Assembly (NCBI RefSeq): GCF_018342065.1
Contig: NZ_JAFDOE010000001.1
Coordinates: 186,001 to 250,000 of the forward strand
Length of the DNA: 64,000 nt
From: Citrobacter sp. FP75
GTDB lineage: Bacteria > Pseudomonadota > Gammaproteobacteria > Enterobacterales > Enterobacteriaceae
Direction: 5' to 3'
Every line of letters begins with the position of its first letter. Within the stretch, counting starts at the first letter, position 1. Below, piece after piece: positions 18,736 through 29,141 of this stretch. A program made the translations under genes and the position numbers. Below the pieces are notes generated by a model. It searched no databases, was not told the DNA's origin, and saw only the letters and a list, made by a program, of their open reading frames with translations.

Positions 18736-18807
18736 TGAAATCAGTAAGCGCTTATTTAAGCGTGAGTTATTTATAAAAATTATCTGTATCCATACAAGGA
18801 GTTCGTT

Positions 18808-20169
18808 ATGTCTTTTGATTTAATTATTAAGAACGGTACTGTTATTTTAGAAAATGAAGCTCGTATTGTTGATATTGCCGTCAAGGCAGGAAAAATCGCC
18901 GCCATTGGCGAGAATCTGGGTGAGGCGAAGCAGGTTATGGATGCGACGGGTCTGGTGGTTTCACCAGGCATGGTTGATGCGCATACCCATATCTCTGAGC
19001 CAGGTCGTACCCATTGGGAAGGGTATGAGACGGGGACGCGTGCTGCGGCAAAAGGCGGTATCACCACGATGATCGAAATGCCCCTTAACCAGCTGCCAGC
19101 AACGGTGGATCGTGAAACCATCGAACTGAAATTTGATGCGGCCAAAGGCAAATTGACTATTGATGCCGCGCAGCTTGGCGGTCTGGTCTCTTACAACCTC
19201 GATCGTCTGCACGAGCTGGATGACGTCGGTGTCGTCGGTTTCAAATGCTTTGTTGCCACCTGCGGCGACCGCGGTATCGATAATGATTTCCGCGACGTGA
19301 ACGACTGGCAGTTCTACAAAGGCGCGCAGAAGCTGGCGGAAATGAACCAGACGGTATTAGTGCATTGCGAAAACGCGCTCATCTGTGACGAGCTTGGCGA
19401 GGAAGCTAAACGTGAGGGTCGCGTGACGGCGCATGATTATGTGGCCTCACGCCCGGTGTTTACCGAAGTGGAAGCGATTCGTCGCGTACTGTATCTGGCG
19501 AAAGTTGCCGGTTGCCGTCTGCACGTCTGCCATATCAGCAGCCCGGAAGGTGTCGCAGAAGTCACCCGTGCGCGCCAGGAAGGCCAGGACGTCACCTGCG
19601 AATCCTGTCCACACTACTTCGTGCTGGATACCGATCAGTTTGAAGAGATTGGCACCCTGGCGAAATGTTCTCCGCCGATCCGCGATCTGCAGAACCAACA
19701 GGGTATGTGGGAAAAGCTGTTTAACGGCGAGATTGACTGCCTGGTTTCCGACCACTCACCATGCCCACCGGAAATGAAGGCCGGCAATATCATGCAGGCG
19801 TGGGGCGGCATTGCCGGACTGCAAAGCTGCATGGACGTTATGTTTGATGAAGCCGTGCAAAAACGCGGTATGTCGCTGCCGAAGTTCGCTAAATTGATGG
19901 CAACCAACGCCGCAGATATTTTTGGTCTGAAGCAGAAAGGACGTATCGCCCCGGGTAAAGATGCTGATTTCGTCTTTATTCAACCGGACAGCAAATACGT
20001 TCTGAAGAACGAAGATCTGGAATATCGCCATAAAGTCAGCCCGTATGTAGGCCGTACAATTGGCGCGCGCATTACGAAAACTATTCTGCGTGGTGATGTT
20101 ATTTATGACATTGAGCAAGGTTTTCCTGTATCGCCAAAAGGTCAATTTATCCTTAAACATCAACAATAA
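18808..20169 (+). CDS. allB: AllB, allantoinase
   Basis: The 453-residue cyclic amidohydrolase opens the hydantoin ring of allantoin to give allantoate. All dinuclear metal ligands are present at the E. coli positions: His59 and His61 (DAHTHI), Lys146 for carbamylation (GFKCF), His186, His242 and Asp315 (VSDHSP). AAGGAG lies before the ATG. Flanked by allP upstream and ybbY downstream, as in E. coli. Confidence 0.97.
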   Translation: MSFDLIIKNGTVILENEARIVDIAVKAGKIAAIGENLGEAKQVMDATGLVVSPGMVDAHTHISEPGRTHWEGYETGTRAAAKGGITTMIEMPLNQLPATVDRETIELKFDAAKGKLTIDAAQLGGLVSYNLDRLHELDDVGVVGFKCFVATCGDRGIDNDFRDVNDWQFYKGAQKLAEMNQTVLVHCENALICDELGEEAKREGRVTAHDYVASRPVFTEVEAIRRVLYLAKVAGCRLHVCHISSPEGVAEVTRARQEGQDVTCESCPHYFVLDTDQFEEIGTLAKCSPPIRDLQNQQGMWEKLFNGEIDCLVSDHSPCPPEMKAGNIMQAWGGIAGLQSCMDVMFDEAVQKRGMSLPKFAKLMATNAADIFGLKQKGRIAPGKDADFVFIQPDSKYVLKNEDLEYRHKVSPYVGRTIGARITKTILRGDVIYDIEQGFPVSPKGQFILKHQQ

Positions 20170-20182
20170 TGTGATGTGAATT

Positions 20183-20217
20183 AATGCCCGTCGTGTCGGC
20201 GGGCATTCTCTATTTTA
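20183..20217 (+). terminator. Hairpin between allB and ybbY
   Basis: AATGCCCG (20183-20190) pairs perfectly with CGGGCATT (20200-20207), followed by CTCTATTTT. The weak T-tract suggests partial termination or mRNA 3'-end protection rather than a full stop. Confidence 0.5.
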
Positions 20218-20227
20218 AGGTATGAAT

Positions 20228-21526
20228 ATGCTTCCTGTTATTAACCGTGAAAGTATGCTGTCCGGCTTTCAGTGGTTTTTCTTTATTTTTTGTAATACGG
20301 TCGTGGTCCCGCCAACGCTGGTTTCTGCTTTTCATCTCCCTGCGAGCAATTTGCTAATGCTCACGCAGTACGCTTTTTTAACGACGTCGCTGGCCTGTCT
20401 TGCCCAGGTCATTTGTGGTCATCGCCGAGCCATTATGGAAGGGCCAACCGGTTTATGGTGGGGAACCATTTTGACGATTACTCTGGCTGAGGCGTCGCGC
20501 GGAACCCCGCTCAATGATATCGCCACCAGCCTGTCCGTCGGGATTGTGATTTCCGCTGTTCTGACGATGATTATCGGCTTTAGTGGCTTAGGGCATCGAT
20601 TAGCTCGGCTTTTTACCCCGACGGTAATGGTCTTTTTTATGCTGCTGCTCGGCGCGCAGCTAACCACCATCTTTTTTAAGGGCATGTTGGGGTTGCCCTT
20701 TGGCATTGCGGATGCCAGCGTCAAAATTCAACTGGCGCCCTTTAGCCTGGCATTAGCCGTGATGTGCTTCATCCTTGCGATGATCATCTTTTTACCGCAG
20801 TGGATTTCACGCTATGCCCTTTTGGTGGGGGCGGTAGTGGGATGGGGGCTTTGGCGATTGTGTTTTCCATTAACATCCTTGCCGTCCGGCGAATTAAGCT
20901 GGCAGTGGTTTCCGTTAGGCAGTCACGGCAGACTGTTACCGGGCATTATTCTGACGGCCGTTATCACCGGCCTAGTGAATATCAGTAATACCTATGGCGC
21001 GGTACGCGGCACGGACATCTTTTATGCGCAGCAAGGCTCCAGCAGCTCACGTTATCGTCGCAGCTTTATTATTTCCGGCTTGATGACGCTGGTGACAGTC
21101 CCTTTTGCCGTGATTCCATTTTCACCTTTTGTCTCTTCTATCGGCCTGTTAACGCAGACCGGCGACAGCTCGCGAAAATCATTTATTTGCGGCAGCGTAT
21201 TATGTTTGTTCGTGGCGATAGTGACGCCGCTAACCCGCTTATTTTGCGCCATTCCGCTGGCGATCAGCAGTGCCGTGATGCTGGTTTCTTATCTTCCGTT
21301 GCTCTATTCCGGTCTGGTTTTTAGCCAACAAATCACATTTACCGCACGCAATATTTATCGACTGGCGCTCCCGCTGTTTTTCGGCATTTTTTTGATGGGG
21401 CTACCTCCGATTTATTTACAAGATCTTCCGCTGACTATTCGGCCATTACTGAGCAATGGCCTGCTGGTGGGGATTTTACTGGCGGTACTTATGGAAAATC
21501 TCATTCCATGGGAACGCATTAAATAA
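20228..21526 (+). CDS. ybbY: YbbY, putative purine permease (NCS2/UraA-like family)
   Basis: Two in-frame ATGs lie at 20222 and 20228. The ribosome-binding site AAGG (20217-20220) is only 1 bp from the first but 7 bp from the second, so 20228 is chosen (432 residues; E. coli YbbY has 433, so the first cannot be excluded). The protein has about 12 hydrophobic helices with the family segments CGHRRAIMEGPTGLWWGT and TGLVNISNTYGAVRGTD. It belongs to the nucleobase-cation symporter 2 family; its actual substrate is not established. Confidence 0.88.
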   Translation: MLPVINRESMLSGFQWFFFIFCNTVVVPPTLVSAFHLPASNLLMLTQYAFLTTSLACLAQVICGHRRAIMEGPTGLWWGTILTITLAEASRGTPLNDIATSLSVGIVISAVLTMIIGFSGLGHRLARLFTPTVMVFFMLLLGAQLTTIFFKGMLGLPFGIADASVKIQLAPFSLALAVMCFILAMIIFLPQWISRYALLVGAVVGWGLWRLCFPLTSLPSGELSWQWFPLGSHGRLLPGIILTAVITGLVNISNTYGAVRGTDIFYAQQGSSSSRYRRSFIISGLMTLVTVPFAVIPFSPFVSSIGLLTQTGDSSRKSFICGSVLCLFVAIVTPLTRLFCAIPLAISSAVMLVSYLPLLYSGLVFSQQITFTARNIYRLALPLFFGIFLMGLPPIYLQDLPLTIRPLLSNGLLVGILLAVLMENLIPWERIK

Positions 21527-21547
21527 CATGATTAAAAAGGATTAATG

Positions 21548-22696
21548 ATGAAAATTGTAATTGCGCCAGATTCATTTAAAGAGAGCTTAAGCGCTGACCA
21601 ATGCTGCCAGGCAATTAAAGCCGGGTTTTCAGCCATATTCCCGGATGCGGAATATATTTGTTTGCCGGTAGCTGATGGTGGAGAAGGAACCGTGGATGCG
21701 ATGGTGGCGGCAACAGGGGGAAAATTTATCTCTGTGGAAGTTTGCGGGCCGATGGGCGAAAAAGTCATGGGATTTTATGGCCTGACCGGTGACGGAAAGA
21801 CCGCAATTATTGAAATGGCGGCGGCGAGTGGGCTGATGCTGGTCGAACCGCAGGCGCGCAATCCGCTACTGGCCACAAGCTACGGCACCGGCGAGCTGAT
21901 TCGCCATGCGCTGGATGCCGGTATTCGTCATATTATTCTTGGTATTGGCGGGAGTGCCACGGTTGATGGCGGTATAGGGATGGCTCAGGCGCTTGGCGTT
22001 CGTTTTCTGGATGCGCAAGGTGCGTCATTAAATGCAGGTGGCGTTAGCTTGTCTCGCCTTGCGAGCATCGACCTGCAACAGTGCGATCCACGGCTGAAAA
22101 CGTGTCGCATTGACGTTGCCTGTGACGTTGATAATCCGCTGGTTGGTCCGCGCGGTGCTGCAAGGGTGTTCGCTCCGCAGAAAGGGGCGACACCTGAGAT
22201 GGTTGAGATGCTGGAAGAAGGGTTACTTAACTATGCCCGTGTGCTGCAAACGCTGACTGGTGAGGATGTTGCTCAGGTGCCGGGGGGCGGAGCGGCTGGA
22301 GGAATGGGGATTGCTGCGGTTATCTTCCTGCGGGCTAACATGAAACCAGGCATTGAGATTGTGTTGCAGGCCGTACAGCTGGAGCAATCCATCAAAGACG
22401 CGGCGCTGGTTATCACCGGCGAAGGGCGTATTGATTCGCAAACGGTCGGTGGCAAAGCGCCAATCGGCGTGGCGTCGGTGGCCATGCAGCATCATGTTCC
22501 CGTTATTGGTATCGCAGGGGTGTTGGGGGAAGGCGTAGAGGTGGTTCACGACCATGGTATTGATGCGGTATTCAGCATTTTGCCGCGACTCGCGCCATTA
22601 GCGGAAGTGTTGGCGAGCGGCGAAACCAATCTCTATCACTGCGCGCGTAACATCGCCTGTGCGATGAAACTGGGCCAGGCTATGAATCATCGCTGA
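21548..22696 (+). CDS. glxK: GlxK, glycerate 2-kinase
   Basis: AAGG at 21537-21540 is 7 bp from the ATG at 21548 and 4 bp from the adjacent ATG at 21545, favouring 21548 (382 residues). Start [16 protein letters not shown] is the family signature. ADGGEGT and the glycine-rich [11 protein letters not shown] follow, with GEGRIDSQT near the C-terminus. The enzyme phosphorylates D-glycerate from GlxR, delivering phosphoglycerate to glycolysis. It is the last gene of the gcl-to-glxK set and converges on allE. Confidence 0.95.
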   Translation: MKIVIAPDSFKESLSADQCCQAIKAGFSAIFPDAEYICLPVADGGEGTVDAMVAATGGKFISVEVCGPMGEKVMGFYGLTGDGKTAIIEMAAASGLMLVEPQARNPLLATSYGTGELIRHALDAGIRHIILGIGGSATVDGGIGMAQALGVRFLDAQGASLNAGGVSLSRLASIDLQQCDPRLKTCRIDVACDVDNPLVGPRGAARVFAPQKGATPEMVEMLEEGLLNYARVLQTLTGEDVAQVPGGGAAGGMGIAAVIFLRANMKPGIEIVLQAVQLEQSIKDAALVITGEGRIDSQTVGGKAPIGVASVAMQHHVPVIGIAGVLGEGVEVVHDHGIDAVFSILPRLAPLAEVLASGETNLYHCARNIACAMKLGQAMNHR

Positions 22697-22700
22697 GCAT

Positions 22701-22727
22701 AAAAAAAGCCACGGTATACACCGTGGC
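22701..22727 (-). terminator. Terminator between glxK and allE
   Basis: GCCACGGT (22708-22715) and ACCGTGGC (22720-22727) form a perfect 8-bp stem with an ATAC loop. Seven A's at 22701-22707 give a T7 tract for minus-strand transcripts from allD-allC-allE. In the plus direction only AAAAC follows, so it works best for the minus strand. Confidence 0.88.
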
Positions 22728-22774
22728 AAAACCCAACATAGCTAAATAAAAAAGTATCAGGCGGGCCGTACGCC

Positions 22775-23560
22775 TTAGATCTCAACATCGCGGTTGCAAT
22801 CTTTGGAATAGATGTAGCTGAATGCTTCACCACGACCCACGCCGTATCCGGCCTGCAGGGAATAAGCGCCCATAAAAATGTAGTCGCCTTTTTTCACCGG
22901 TATCCACTGATTGTCGAGGTTATAAACCCCCTGTCCTGAAAGAATATAAGCACCGTGTTCCTGGACGTGCGTTTCGATATAACCGTGGCTGGCGCCCGGC
23001 TCGAACGACAGAATGTGCATATTCATATCGAAGCCCAATTCTTTCGGCAGGAAATCCAGCAGGATCACGTCATCCATACCTTCATAATGAATACGTTCTA
23101 ACTGATTGGCGTTACCGGAAACCAGCCACGGCGAATGACCTGCTGCTGGTGTATAACGACGTTTGTATAAAAATAACTGGCTGTCCTCAGCCTGGGCGTT
23201 GCTAAAGGTGAGCAGCTCGCCCGGCGGGCAATAAAGATATCCGCCCTGAGTTAAAGAGAACGTTTTACCTTCCGCTTTTGTCTCAATTTTGCCGGAAATA
23301 ACATAAACGAACGTTTCAATGCCTTCGCCGCCGAAACCGCTCTGGTTGCCACCTTTCTGGTGCACCGTCACCAGATAATCAACAAACGATGCGCCCAGTT
23401 TTGGCGTTGAGAGGATGGTGACGTCACAGTTTTCAAAACCCGGAATGATATTTTTAACCAGTCCATCGGGGGTTAAGAGGGCGAAGTTACCGTGTTTTAC
23501 AATTGCACGGTTAGCCAGTAAATCATCGCGGTAACCCGTGACGTTATTCAGATATCCCAT
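22775..23560 (-). CDS. allE: AllE, (S)-ureidoglycine aminohydrolase
   Basis: Starting at the ATG read from 23560 (MGYLNNVTGYRDD) gives 261 residues, as in E. coli AllE (YlbA); the nine-residue extension upstream is not used by homologues. It is a bicupin with the metal-binding cupin segment SHGYIETHVQEHGAYIL near the C-terminal half. The enzyme releases ammonia from (S)-ureidoglycine, made by AllC, forming (S)-ureidoglycolate. It is the last gene of the allDCE operon and ends before a strong terminator. Confidence 0.95.
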   Translation of the reverse strand: MGYLNNVTGYRDDLLANRAIVKHGNFALLTPDGLVKNIIPGFENCDVTILSTPKLGASFVDYLVTVHQKGGNQSGFGGEGIETFVYVISGKIETKAEGKTFSLTQGGYLYCPPGELLTFSNAQAEDSQLFLYKRRYTPAAGHSPWLVSGNANQLERIHYEGMDDVILLDFLPKELGFDMNMHILSFEPGASHGYIETHVQEHGAYILSGQGVYNLDNQWIPVKKGDYIFMGAYSLQAGYGVGRGEAFSYIYSKDCNRDVEI

Positions 23561-23570
23561 TGTTGACTCC

Positions 23571-24806
23571 TTATTTCTGCCAGGCAAGTTGATGAAGCAT
23601 TAATGCCAGAGTTTTGACCCCTTCGGCAAGGTCGTTAATATTTGTGCGTTCAGCGGGGTTATGGCTGATGCCGTTAATGCTGGGCATGAAAATCATGCAG
23701 GTCGGCACACGGGGAGCGAAAATCTGCGCATCGTGACCCGCGCCGCTGTGCATCACCCGGTAGTTCAGTTGCTCCTTTTCACACAGTTCGGTGAGGGTGG
23801 CGACCAGTTTGCTGTCCATCGGGACCGGCGTTTCATCCATCCACAAATCGATATCAATGCCGATATCCATTTCGTCGCAGATGGCGCGCATGTCATTTTC
23901 CAGCTGCTGAGTAAAATCACGCAGCACTTCGGCGTCGGTATGACGGCAATCGATGGTGAAGGTCGTTTTTCCTGGCACCACGTTGACGGTGTTTGGCTGC
24001 GGCTCAACTTTGCCAAAGGTCAGTACCAGAGGATCGCCATGTTTTTTGGCTTTCTCAATCGACTGACTACAGATACGGCTGAAGGCGTAAACAGTGTCAC
24101 GACGATAGCTCAGCGGCGTTGTCCCCGCATGGTTGGACTCGCCGTTTAGCGTGACCGTATAGCGACGCTGACCGACAATCGCGCTGACGACCCCGATGGA
24201 CTGACCATTGCTTTCAAGCACGCACCCTTGCTCGATGTGCAATTCAACAAAGGCTTTGATGTCATTGCGTGCGTGGAGCGGTTCTGCGGGGAGGGTAAAG
24301 CCGCAGGCGTTCATTGCATCACCAAATCGTGTACCTTTAGCGTCCTGAATGTTGCGGACGTCATCGGGATTTGCCAGCCCGAAAATGTTCTTGCTGCCCC
24401 AGAAGACATACGGGAAACGGCTGCCTTCTTCTTCTGCCATCGAGACCACTTCGACCGTTTTCAGCGGTGCGCCGTAGGTGGTCTTAAGCCAGTCAATCGC
24501 TAACCACGCCGCCAGCGCGCCAAACTGGCCGTCAAGATTGCCGCCGTTGACGACGGTATCAATATGCGAGCCGCTTAAAATGACCTGTTCCGGGGATTCG
24601 CTCCCGCGCAGGCGACCGTATAAATTGCCCACTTCATCAAAGCGCGTTTCCAGGCCGCTGGCACCCATACGCTTTTTAAATTGCTGCTGTGTTTCAAGCC
24701 ATTCTGGCGAATACAGCAGTCGCGTCATCCCACCTGTAGGATCTGCGCCAAAGGAAGAGAGCCAGGGAAGAGATTCTTCTATTGCATGACGAAAATGATT
24801 AATCAT
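23571..24806 (-). CDS. allC: AllC, allantoate amidohydrolase
   Basis: The start at 24806 (MINHFRHAIEE) has AGGA upstream on the minus strand and gives 411 residues, as in E. coli. It is an M20-family metalloenzyme with GSHIDTV (first metal ligand region), DGQFG, AEEEGSRF and HSGAGHDAQ motifs. It hydrolyses allantoate to ureidoglycine, ammonia and CO2 using Mn2+. It is 10 bp upstream of allE and 21 bp downstream of allD. Confidence 0.96.
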   Translation of the reverse strand: MINHFRHAIEESLPWLSSFGADPTGGMTRLLYSPEWLETQQQFKKRMGASGLETRFDEVGNLYGRLRGSESPEQVILSGSHIDTVVNGGNLDGQFGALAAWLAIDWLKTTYGAPLKTVEVVSMAEEEGSRFPYVFWGSKNIFGLANPDDVRNIQDAKGTRFGDAMNACGFTLPAEPLHARNDIKAFVELHIEQGCVLESNGQSIGVVSAIVGQRRYTVTLNGESNHAGTTPLSYRRDTVYAFSRICSQSIEKAKKHGDPLVLTFGKVEPQPNTVNVVPGKTTFTIDCRHTDAEVLRDFTQQLENDMRAICDEMDIGIDIDLWMDETPVPMDSKLVATLTELCEKEQLNYRVMHSGAGHDAQIFAPRVPTCMIFMPSINGISHNPAERTNINDLAEGVKTLALMLHQLAWQK

Positions 24807-24827
24807 ATGAAATTCCTGTTTCAATAA

Positions 24828-25877
24828 TTATTGCGCAAAGGGATTCTTTGTTTCGTATGACTTGATATAGAGATCATCGGAAATCAGGTATTGATAAATA
24901 TCATCAACAATGTCGATGCCATGAACGGCAGCATTGCGTTGATTAATATCTTGATCCTGTCCGGGGTAATAAACCTGTTTAAAACCAGGCGCAGGGGTAA
25001 CGGCATTTAACTCTTGCATGGTTTGACTGAGATGCTGACGAAATAATTGGCTGGAGGAGAAAAACTCGGGGTTAATCACTAAATGCAGTTGGCCTAAATT
25101 ACGTCCAGCATGGAGGTCTTCATACATAGAACTGACCTGACGACCAAACGGTAATCCCAGCAGAATCCCGGATAACACATCGATCATCATCATCAGACCA
25201 TAGCCTTTTGGTCCGGCTGCGGGAAGCAACGCATTAACCGTAAAAGGATCGGTTGTAGGTGCGCCATTTTTATCGACAGCCCAGGTATCCGGGATCGGTT
25301 CGTTGCGTGAGCGGGCATCCAGAACTTTGCCCCAGGCCTGCACCGTCGTCGCCATATCAAAGGTCATGATATCGTCGCCTTCCCCTGGCGCTGCGAAGGC
25401 TAGCGGATTGGTACCGTAGTAAATATCCGCGCCACCGAACGGGACGACCATCGGATCGGACTGGCAAATGGAGAGGCCAATCAGGCCTGCGCGGGCGGCT
25501 TGTTGCACAAAGTAAGAAATGGCTCCGCTGTGCCCCATTCGGCTAATTCCGACAACGGCGACACCATTTTTTTTAGCAATTTCAATTGCATGCTCCATAC
25601 CCATCATTGCTGCGACTTGCCCGGCGGCATTATCGGCATGCAAAATCGCTGTGCAGGGACCGGTATTTTCAAAACGAAATGTGGGTTCGCGGTTGGTGCC
25701 GCCTTTTGAAATGCGCTCGGCATAGTATTCAACGCGTACGGCGCCATGAGAATGAATGCCTCTGGCATCGGCATAGACCAATACTTCGGCAACCGTTGCG
25801 GCGTGCTCACGTTTTAGTCCGGCCTTGCAAAGCTTATTCTCGATAAGCTGGTGGAGTGTTTCCCGACTGATTTTCAT
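24828..25877 (-). CDS. allD: AllD, ureidoglycolate dehydrogenase
   Basis: The 349-residue protein is a member of the LDH2/MDH2 oxidoreductase family, with HSGAISYF and DMATTVQAWGK segments and the same length as E. coli AllD. It oxidises (S)-ureidoglycolate to oxalurate with NAD+, the anaerobic branch that feeds the oxamate carbamoyltransferase encoded divergently (allFGH). It is the first gene of allDCE and the target of AllS activation in E. coli. Confidence 0.95.
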   Translation of the reverse strand: MKISRETLHQLIENKLCKAGLKREHAATVAEVLVYADARGIHSHGAVRVEYYAERISKGGTNREPTFRFENTGPCTAILHADNAAGQVAAMMGMEHAIEIAKKNGVAVVGISRMGHSGAISYFVQQAARAGLIGLSICQSDPMVVPFGGADIYYGTNPLAFAAPGEGDDIMTFDMATTVQAWGKVLDARSRNEPIPDTWAVDKNGAPTTDPFTVNALLPAAGPKGYGLMMMIDVLSGILLGLPFGRQVSSMYEDLHAGRNLGQLHLVINPEFFSSSQLFRQHLSQTMQELNAVTPAPGFKQVYYPGQDQDINQRNAAVHGIDIVDDIYQYLISDDLYIKSYETKNPFAQ

Positions 25878-26193
25878 CTGTCTTCCTTTTTAACGACGGT
25901 GTGAAGCATGACTGCTGTTAACATACCGGGAAAATAAATCTAATATGTGATCCAGACAGACAAAAAAATATAGTTAGAATTTATTTGATAATCAGTGCTG
26001 ATTTGCCTTTTATTTTTAAATAAATAATGCCGTTAGAAAATAACATGTAATACTCGGGTGGTTATTAAAATTCTTTTGCTAATAGTCTGTGTGTGATGCC
26101 AGTCACTCTATTTGTGATGTTGGATATATACCTTGAGTTCCACATTAACACTACTCGTGCAATTGCCATGGGTGCAATTATTAAGGGGTTGTT
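25878..26193. promoter_or_regulatory. Divergent promoter region between allD and allF
   Basis: This 316-bp AT-rich gap holds the promoters of two divergent operons, allDCE and allFGHK. It contains a good CRP-like site (26092-26107) and a direct repeat GTGCAATT at 26157-26164 and 26172-26179, ending 14 bp before the allF start. AllS of E. coli acts in this region. I did not identify its site with confidence. No AllR palindrome of the 17-bp type is present here. Confidence 0.65.
26092..26107. promoter_or_regulatory. Candidate CRP site upstream of allF
   Basis: TGTGATGCCAGTCACT matches TGTGA-N6-TCACA with a single mismatch in the last base. It lies 87-102 bp upstream of the allF start codon. 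A second partial TTTGTGAT follows at 26111-26118. Confidence 0.5.
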
Positions 26194-27861
26194 ATGATTC
26201 ACGCCTTTATTAAAAAAGGGTGTTTTCAGGACTCTGTCAGTTTAATGATTATTTCACGCAAGCTGAGTGAGTCCGAAAATGTAGACGATGTATCGGTCAT
26301 GATGGGAACGCCAGCGAATAAATCATTGCTGGAAACGACCGGATTCTGGCATGACGATTTTAATCAGGCGACGCCGAATGATATTTGCGTGGCTATTCGT
26401 ACTGAAGCGGCAGATGAAAGTATTACCCAGGCCATTTTGCAGCAACTGGATGAGTCGTTGCAGCAGCTGGCGCAGGCAACCGGGGGGAGCCAAGCGCTAT
26501 TGCAGGTCAGACGCTGGGAAAGCGCGTGTCAGAAATTGCCTGAAGCGAATATGACGTTAATTTCTGTGGCGGGCGAATATGCGGCTGAACTGGCGAACCA
26601 GGCGCTGGATCGCAACCTGAACGTCATGATGTTCTCCGACAACGTCACGCTGGAAGATGAAATTAATCTGAAACGGCGTGCACAAGATAAAGGCCTGCTG
26701 GTGATGGGGCCCGATTGTGGAACCGCCATGATCGCTGGTACGCCGCTGGCTTTTGCCAACGTGATGCCGGAAGGCAGCATCGGCGTCATAGGCGCCTCCG
26801 GCACAGGGATCCAGGAGCTCTGTTCACAGATAGCACTGACCGGGGAAGGCATCACTCACGCCATCGGTCTGGGTGGACGCGACCTGAGCGCTGAGGTGGG
26901 GGGAATTAGCGCACTTACCGCGCTGGATATGCTCGGTGCGGATGATAAAAGTCAGGTGCTGGCTTTTGTGTCTAAACCGCCGGCGGAAGCCGTTCGCCAG
27001 CGTATTGTCACGGCGATGAAAGCCACGGGTAAACCCGTTGTGGCCCTGTTTTTAGGTTACACCAGCGCAGCGGCCCGCGATGAGAACGTCTGGTTTGCAT
27101 CAACGCTGGATGATGCGGCCCGTCTCGCCTGTTTGCTGGCACGCGTCACGGCGCGACGTGGCGCGCTTTCTGCCACGGGGGATGGCCTTATTCGGGGGCT
27201 CTATACCGGAGGAACGCTGGCTGCCGAAGCGGCGGGTTTGCTGGCCGCAAACCTTAACGTTGCTGCGGATGCACAACACCATCACGGCATGATGTTGGAT
27301 GCCGCCGGGCATCAAGTCATCGACCTCGGGGATGATTTTTACACCGTCGGGCGGCCGCATCCGATGATCGACCCTGCGTTACGTAATCAGCTTATTACGG
27401 ATTTGGGTTCGCAGCCGCAGGTGCGGGTGCTGCTGGTGGATGTCGTGGTTGGTTACGGGGCGACAGCAGATCCTGCGGCATCACTGGTTCAGGCCTGGCA
27501 AAAGGCATGTACTGCCCGAGACATCGACCAACCGCTGTTTGCGATTGCAACGGTGACAGGTACAGAACGTGATCCGCAGTGTCGTTCACTGCAAATCGCC
27601 ACGCTGGAAGATGCTGGTATCGCCGTGGTGAGTTCACTGCCGGAGGCTACTTTGCTTGCCGCCGAACTGATTCGACCGTCTCAACCGTTATCTCATCAAT
27701 CCGCACCTTCGCTACTGGAAAAAGTCGCGGTTATTAATGCCGGGTTACGCAGTTTTGCACTGGATTTGCAGGCAGCAGAAAAGCCTGTGGTGCATTACCA
27801 GTGGGCGCCTGTCGCTGGCGGTAACAAAAAACTGGCTCGTTTATTAGAACGTTTGCAATAA
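26194..27861 (+). CDS. fdrA: AllF (FdrA), subunit of oxamate carbamoyltransferase
   Basis: The 555-residue product has the same length as E. coli FdrA. It contains Rossmann-like and succinyl-CoA-ligase-like segments, for example VMGPDCGTAMIAGTPLAF and GVIGASGTGIQELC. In E. coli fdrA-ylbE-ylbF (renamed allFGH) were reported to encode the oxamic transcarbamylase. It converts oxalurate and phosphate into oxamate and carbamoyl phosphate. AAGGGG precedes the ATG. It is the first gene of allFGHK and divergent from allDCE, whose AllD makes oxalurate. Confidence 0.94.
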   Translation: MIHAFIKKGCFQDSVSLMIISRKLSESENVDDVSVMMGTPANKSLLETTGFWHDDFNQATPNDICVAIRTEAADESITQAILQQLDESLQQLAQATGGSQALLQVRRWESACQKLPEANMTLISVAGEYAAELANQALDRNLNVMMFSDNVTLEDEINLKRRAQDKGLLVMGPDCGTAMIAGTPLAFANVMPEGSIGVIGASGTGIQELCSQIALTGEGITHAIGLGGRDLSAEVGGISALTALDMLGADDKSQVLAFVSKPPAEAVRQRIVTAMKATGKPVVALFLGYTSAAARDENVWFASTLDDAARLACLLARVTARRGALSATGDGLIRGLYTGGTLAAEAAGLLAANLNVAADAQHHHGMMLDAAGHQVIDLGDDFYTVGRPHPMIDPALRNQLITDLGSQPQVRVLLVDVVVGYGATADPAASLVQAWQKACTARDIDQPLFAIATVTGTERDPQCRSLQIATLEDAGIAVVSSLPEATLLAAELIRPSQPLSHQSAPSLLEKVAVINAGLRSFALDLQAAEKPVVHYQWAPVAGGNKKLARLLERLQ

Positions 27862-27870
27862 GGGGTTCCA

Positions 27871-29130
27871 ATGTTTACATCAGTGGCACAAGCCAATACT
27901 GCAGTAATCGAACAAATTCGTCGTGCGCGCCCGCACTGGCTGGATGTGCAACCCGCGTCCTCGTTAATCAGTGAACTTAATGAAGGAAAAACGCTGCTTC
28001 ATGCGGGACCGCCAATGCGCTGGCAAGAGATGACCGGCCCGATGAAAGGGGCCTGCATTGGTGCATGCCTGTTTGAAGGGTGGGCCCATGACGAAATGAG
28101 CGCACTGGCATTACTGGAGCAGGGGAAAGTCAATTTTATACCTTGCCATCACGTTAACGCCGTGGGGCCAATGGGTGGGATCACTTCTGCCAGCATGCCG
28201 ATGTTGGTGGTGGAAAACATCACAGAAGGGAACCGCGCTTACTGCAATCTCAATGAAGGCATTGGCAAGGTGATGCGCTTCGGTGCGTACGGCGAGGATG
28301 TTCAGCAGCGCTTACGCTGGATGCGCGATGTTCTGATGCCGGTCTTAAGCGCTGCATTGGGGACGTTGGAACAGGGTATTGATCTGACTGCCATGATGGC
28401 GCAGGGCATCACGATGGGCGACGAGTTCCATCAGCGCAACATTGCCTCTTCAGCCCTGCTGATGCGTACGCTGGCACCGCAAATTGCTCGTCTGCAACAT
28501 GATAAGCAGCAGATTGCTGAAGTGATGGATTTCCTCAGCGTAACCGACCAGTTCTTCCTCAACCTGGCGATGGCTTACTGTAAAGCGGCGATGGACGCCG
28601 GAGCGATGGTGCGTTCTGGCAGTATTGTGACGGCGATGACCCGTAATGGCAACATGTTCGGGATTCGCGTGAGTGGACTTGGCGATCGCTGGTTTGCCGC
28701 ACCTGTTAACACCCCGCAGGGACTGTTCTTTACTGGTTTTTCGCAGGAACAGGCCAACCCGGATATGGGCGATAGCGCCATCACCGAAACGTTTGGCATT
28801 GGTGGTGCAGCGATGATCGCCGCACCAGGCGTCACGCGTTTTGTCGGTGCGGGAGGGATGGAAGCGGCGAAATCTGTCTCCGAGGAGATGGCGGAAATCT
28901 ATCTGGAGCGCAATATGCAGTTGCAGATCCCCGGCTGGGATTTCCAGGGGGCTTGCCTGGGACTCGATATCCGTCGCGTGGTCGAAACGGGGATTACGCC
29001 GCTGATCAATACCGGTATTGCGCATAAAGAGGCTGGTATTGGCCAGATTGGCGCGGGAACCGTCCGTGCGCCGTTGGCCTGTTTTGAGCTGGCTCTGGAA
29101 GCGCTGGCTGAAAGCATGGGCATTAGCTAA
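27871..29130 (+). CDS. ylbE: AllG (YlbE), DUF1116 subunit of oxamate carbamoyltransferase
   Basis: The 419-residue protein belongs to the DUF1116 family. AAGGGG precedes the ATG and only 9 bp separate it from allF. Conserved stretches include [19 protein letters not shown] and [14 protein letters not shown], probably part of a ligand site. It is needed with AllF and AllH for oxamate carbamoyltransferase activity in E. coli. In K-12 the equivalent gene carries a frameshift in some annotations; here the frame is intact. Confidence 0.9.
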   Translation: MFTSVAQANTAVIEQIRRARPHWLDVQPASSLISELNEGKTLLHAGPPMRWQEMTGPMKGACIGACLFEGWAHDEMSALALLEQGKVNFIPCHHVNAVGPMGGITSASMPMLVVENITEGNRAYCNLNEGIGKVMRFGAYGEDVQQRLRWMRDVLMPVLSAALGTLEQGIDLTAMMAQGITMGDEFHQRNIASSALLMRTLAPQIARLQHDKQQIAEVMDFLSVTDQFFLNLAMAYCKAAMDAGAMVRSGSIVTAMTRNGNMFGIRVSGLGDRWFAAPVNTPQGLFFTGFSQEQANPDMGDSAITETFGIGGAAMIAAPGVTRFVGAGGMEAAKSVSEEMAEIYLERNMQLQIPGWDFQGACLGLDIRRVVETGITPLINTGIAHKEAGIGQIGAGTVRAPLACFELALEALAESMGIS

Positions 29131-29141
29131 AAGGAGCGCGC

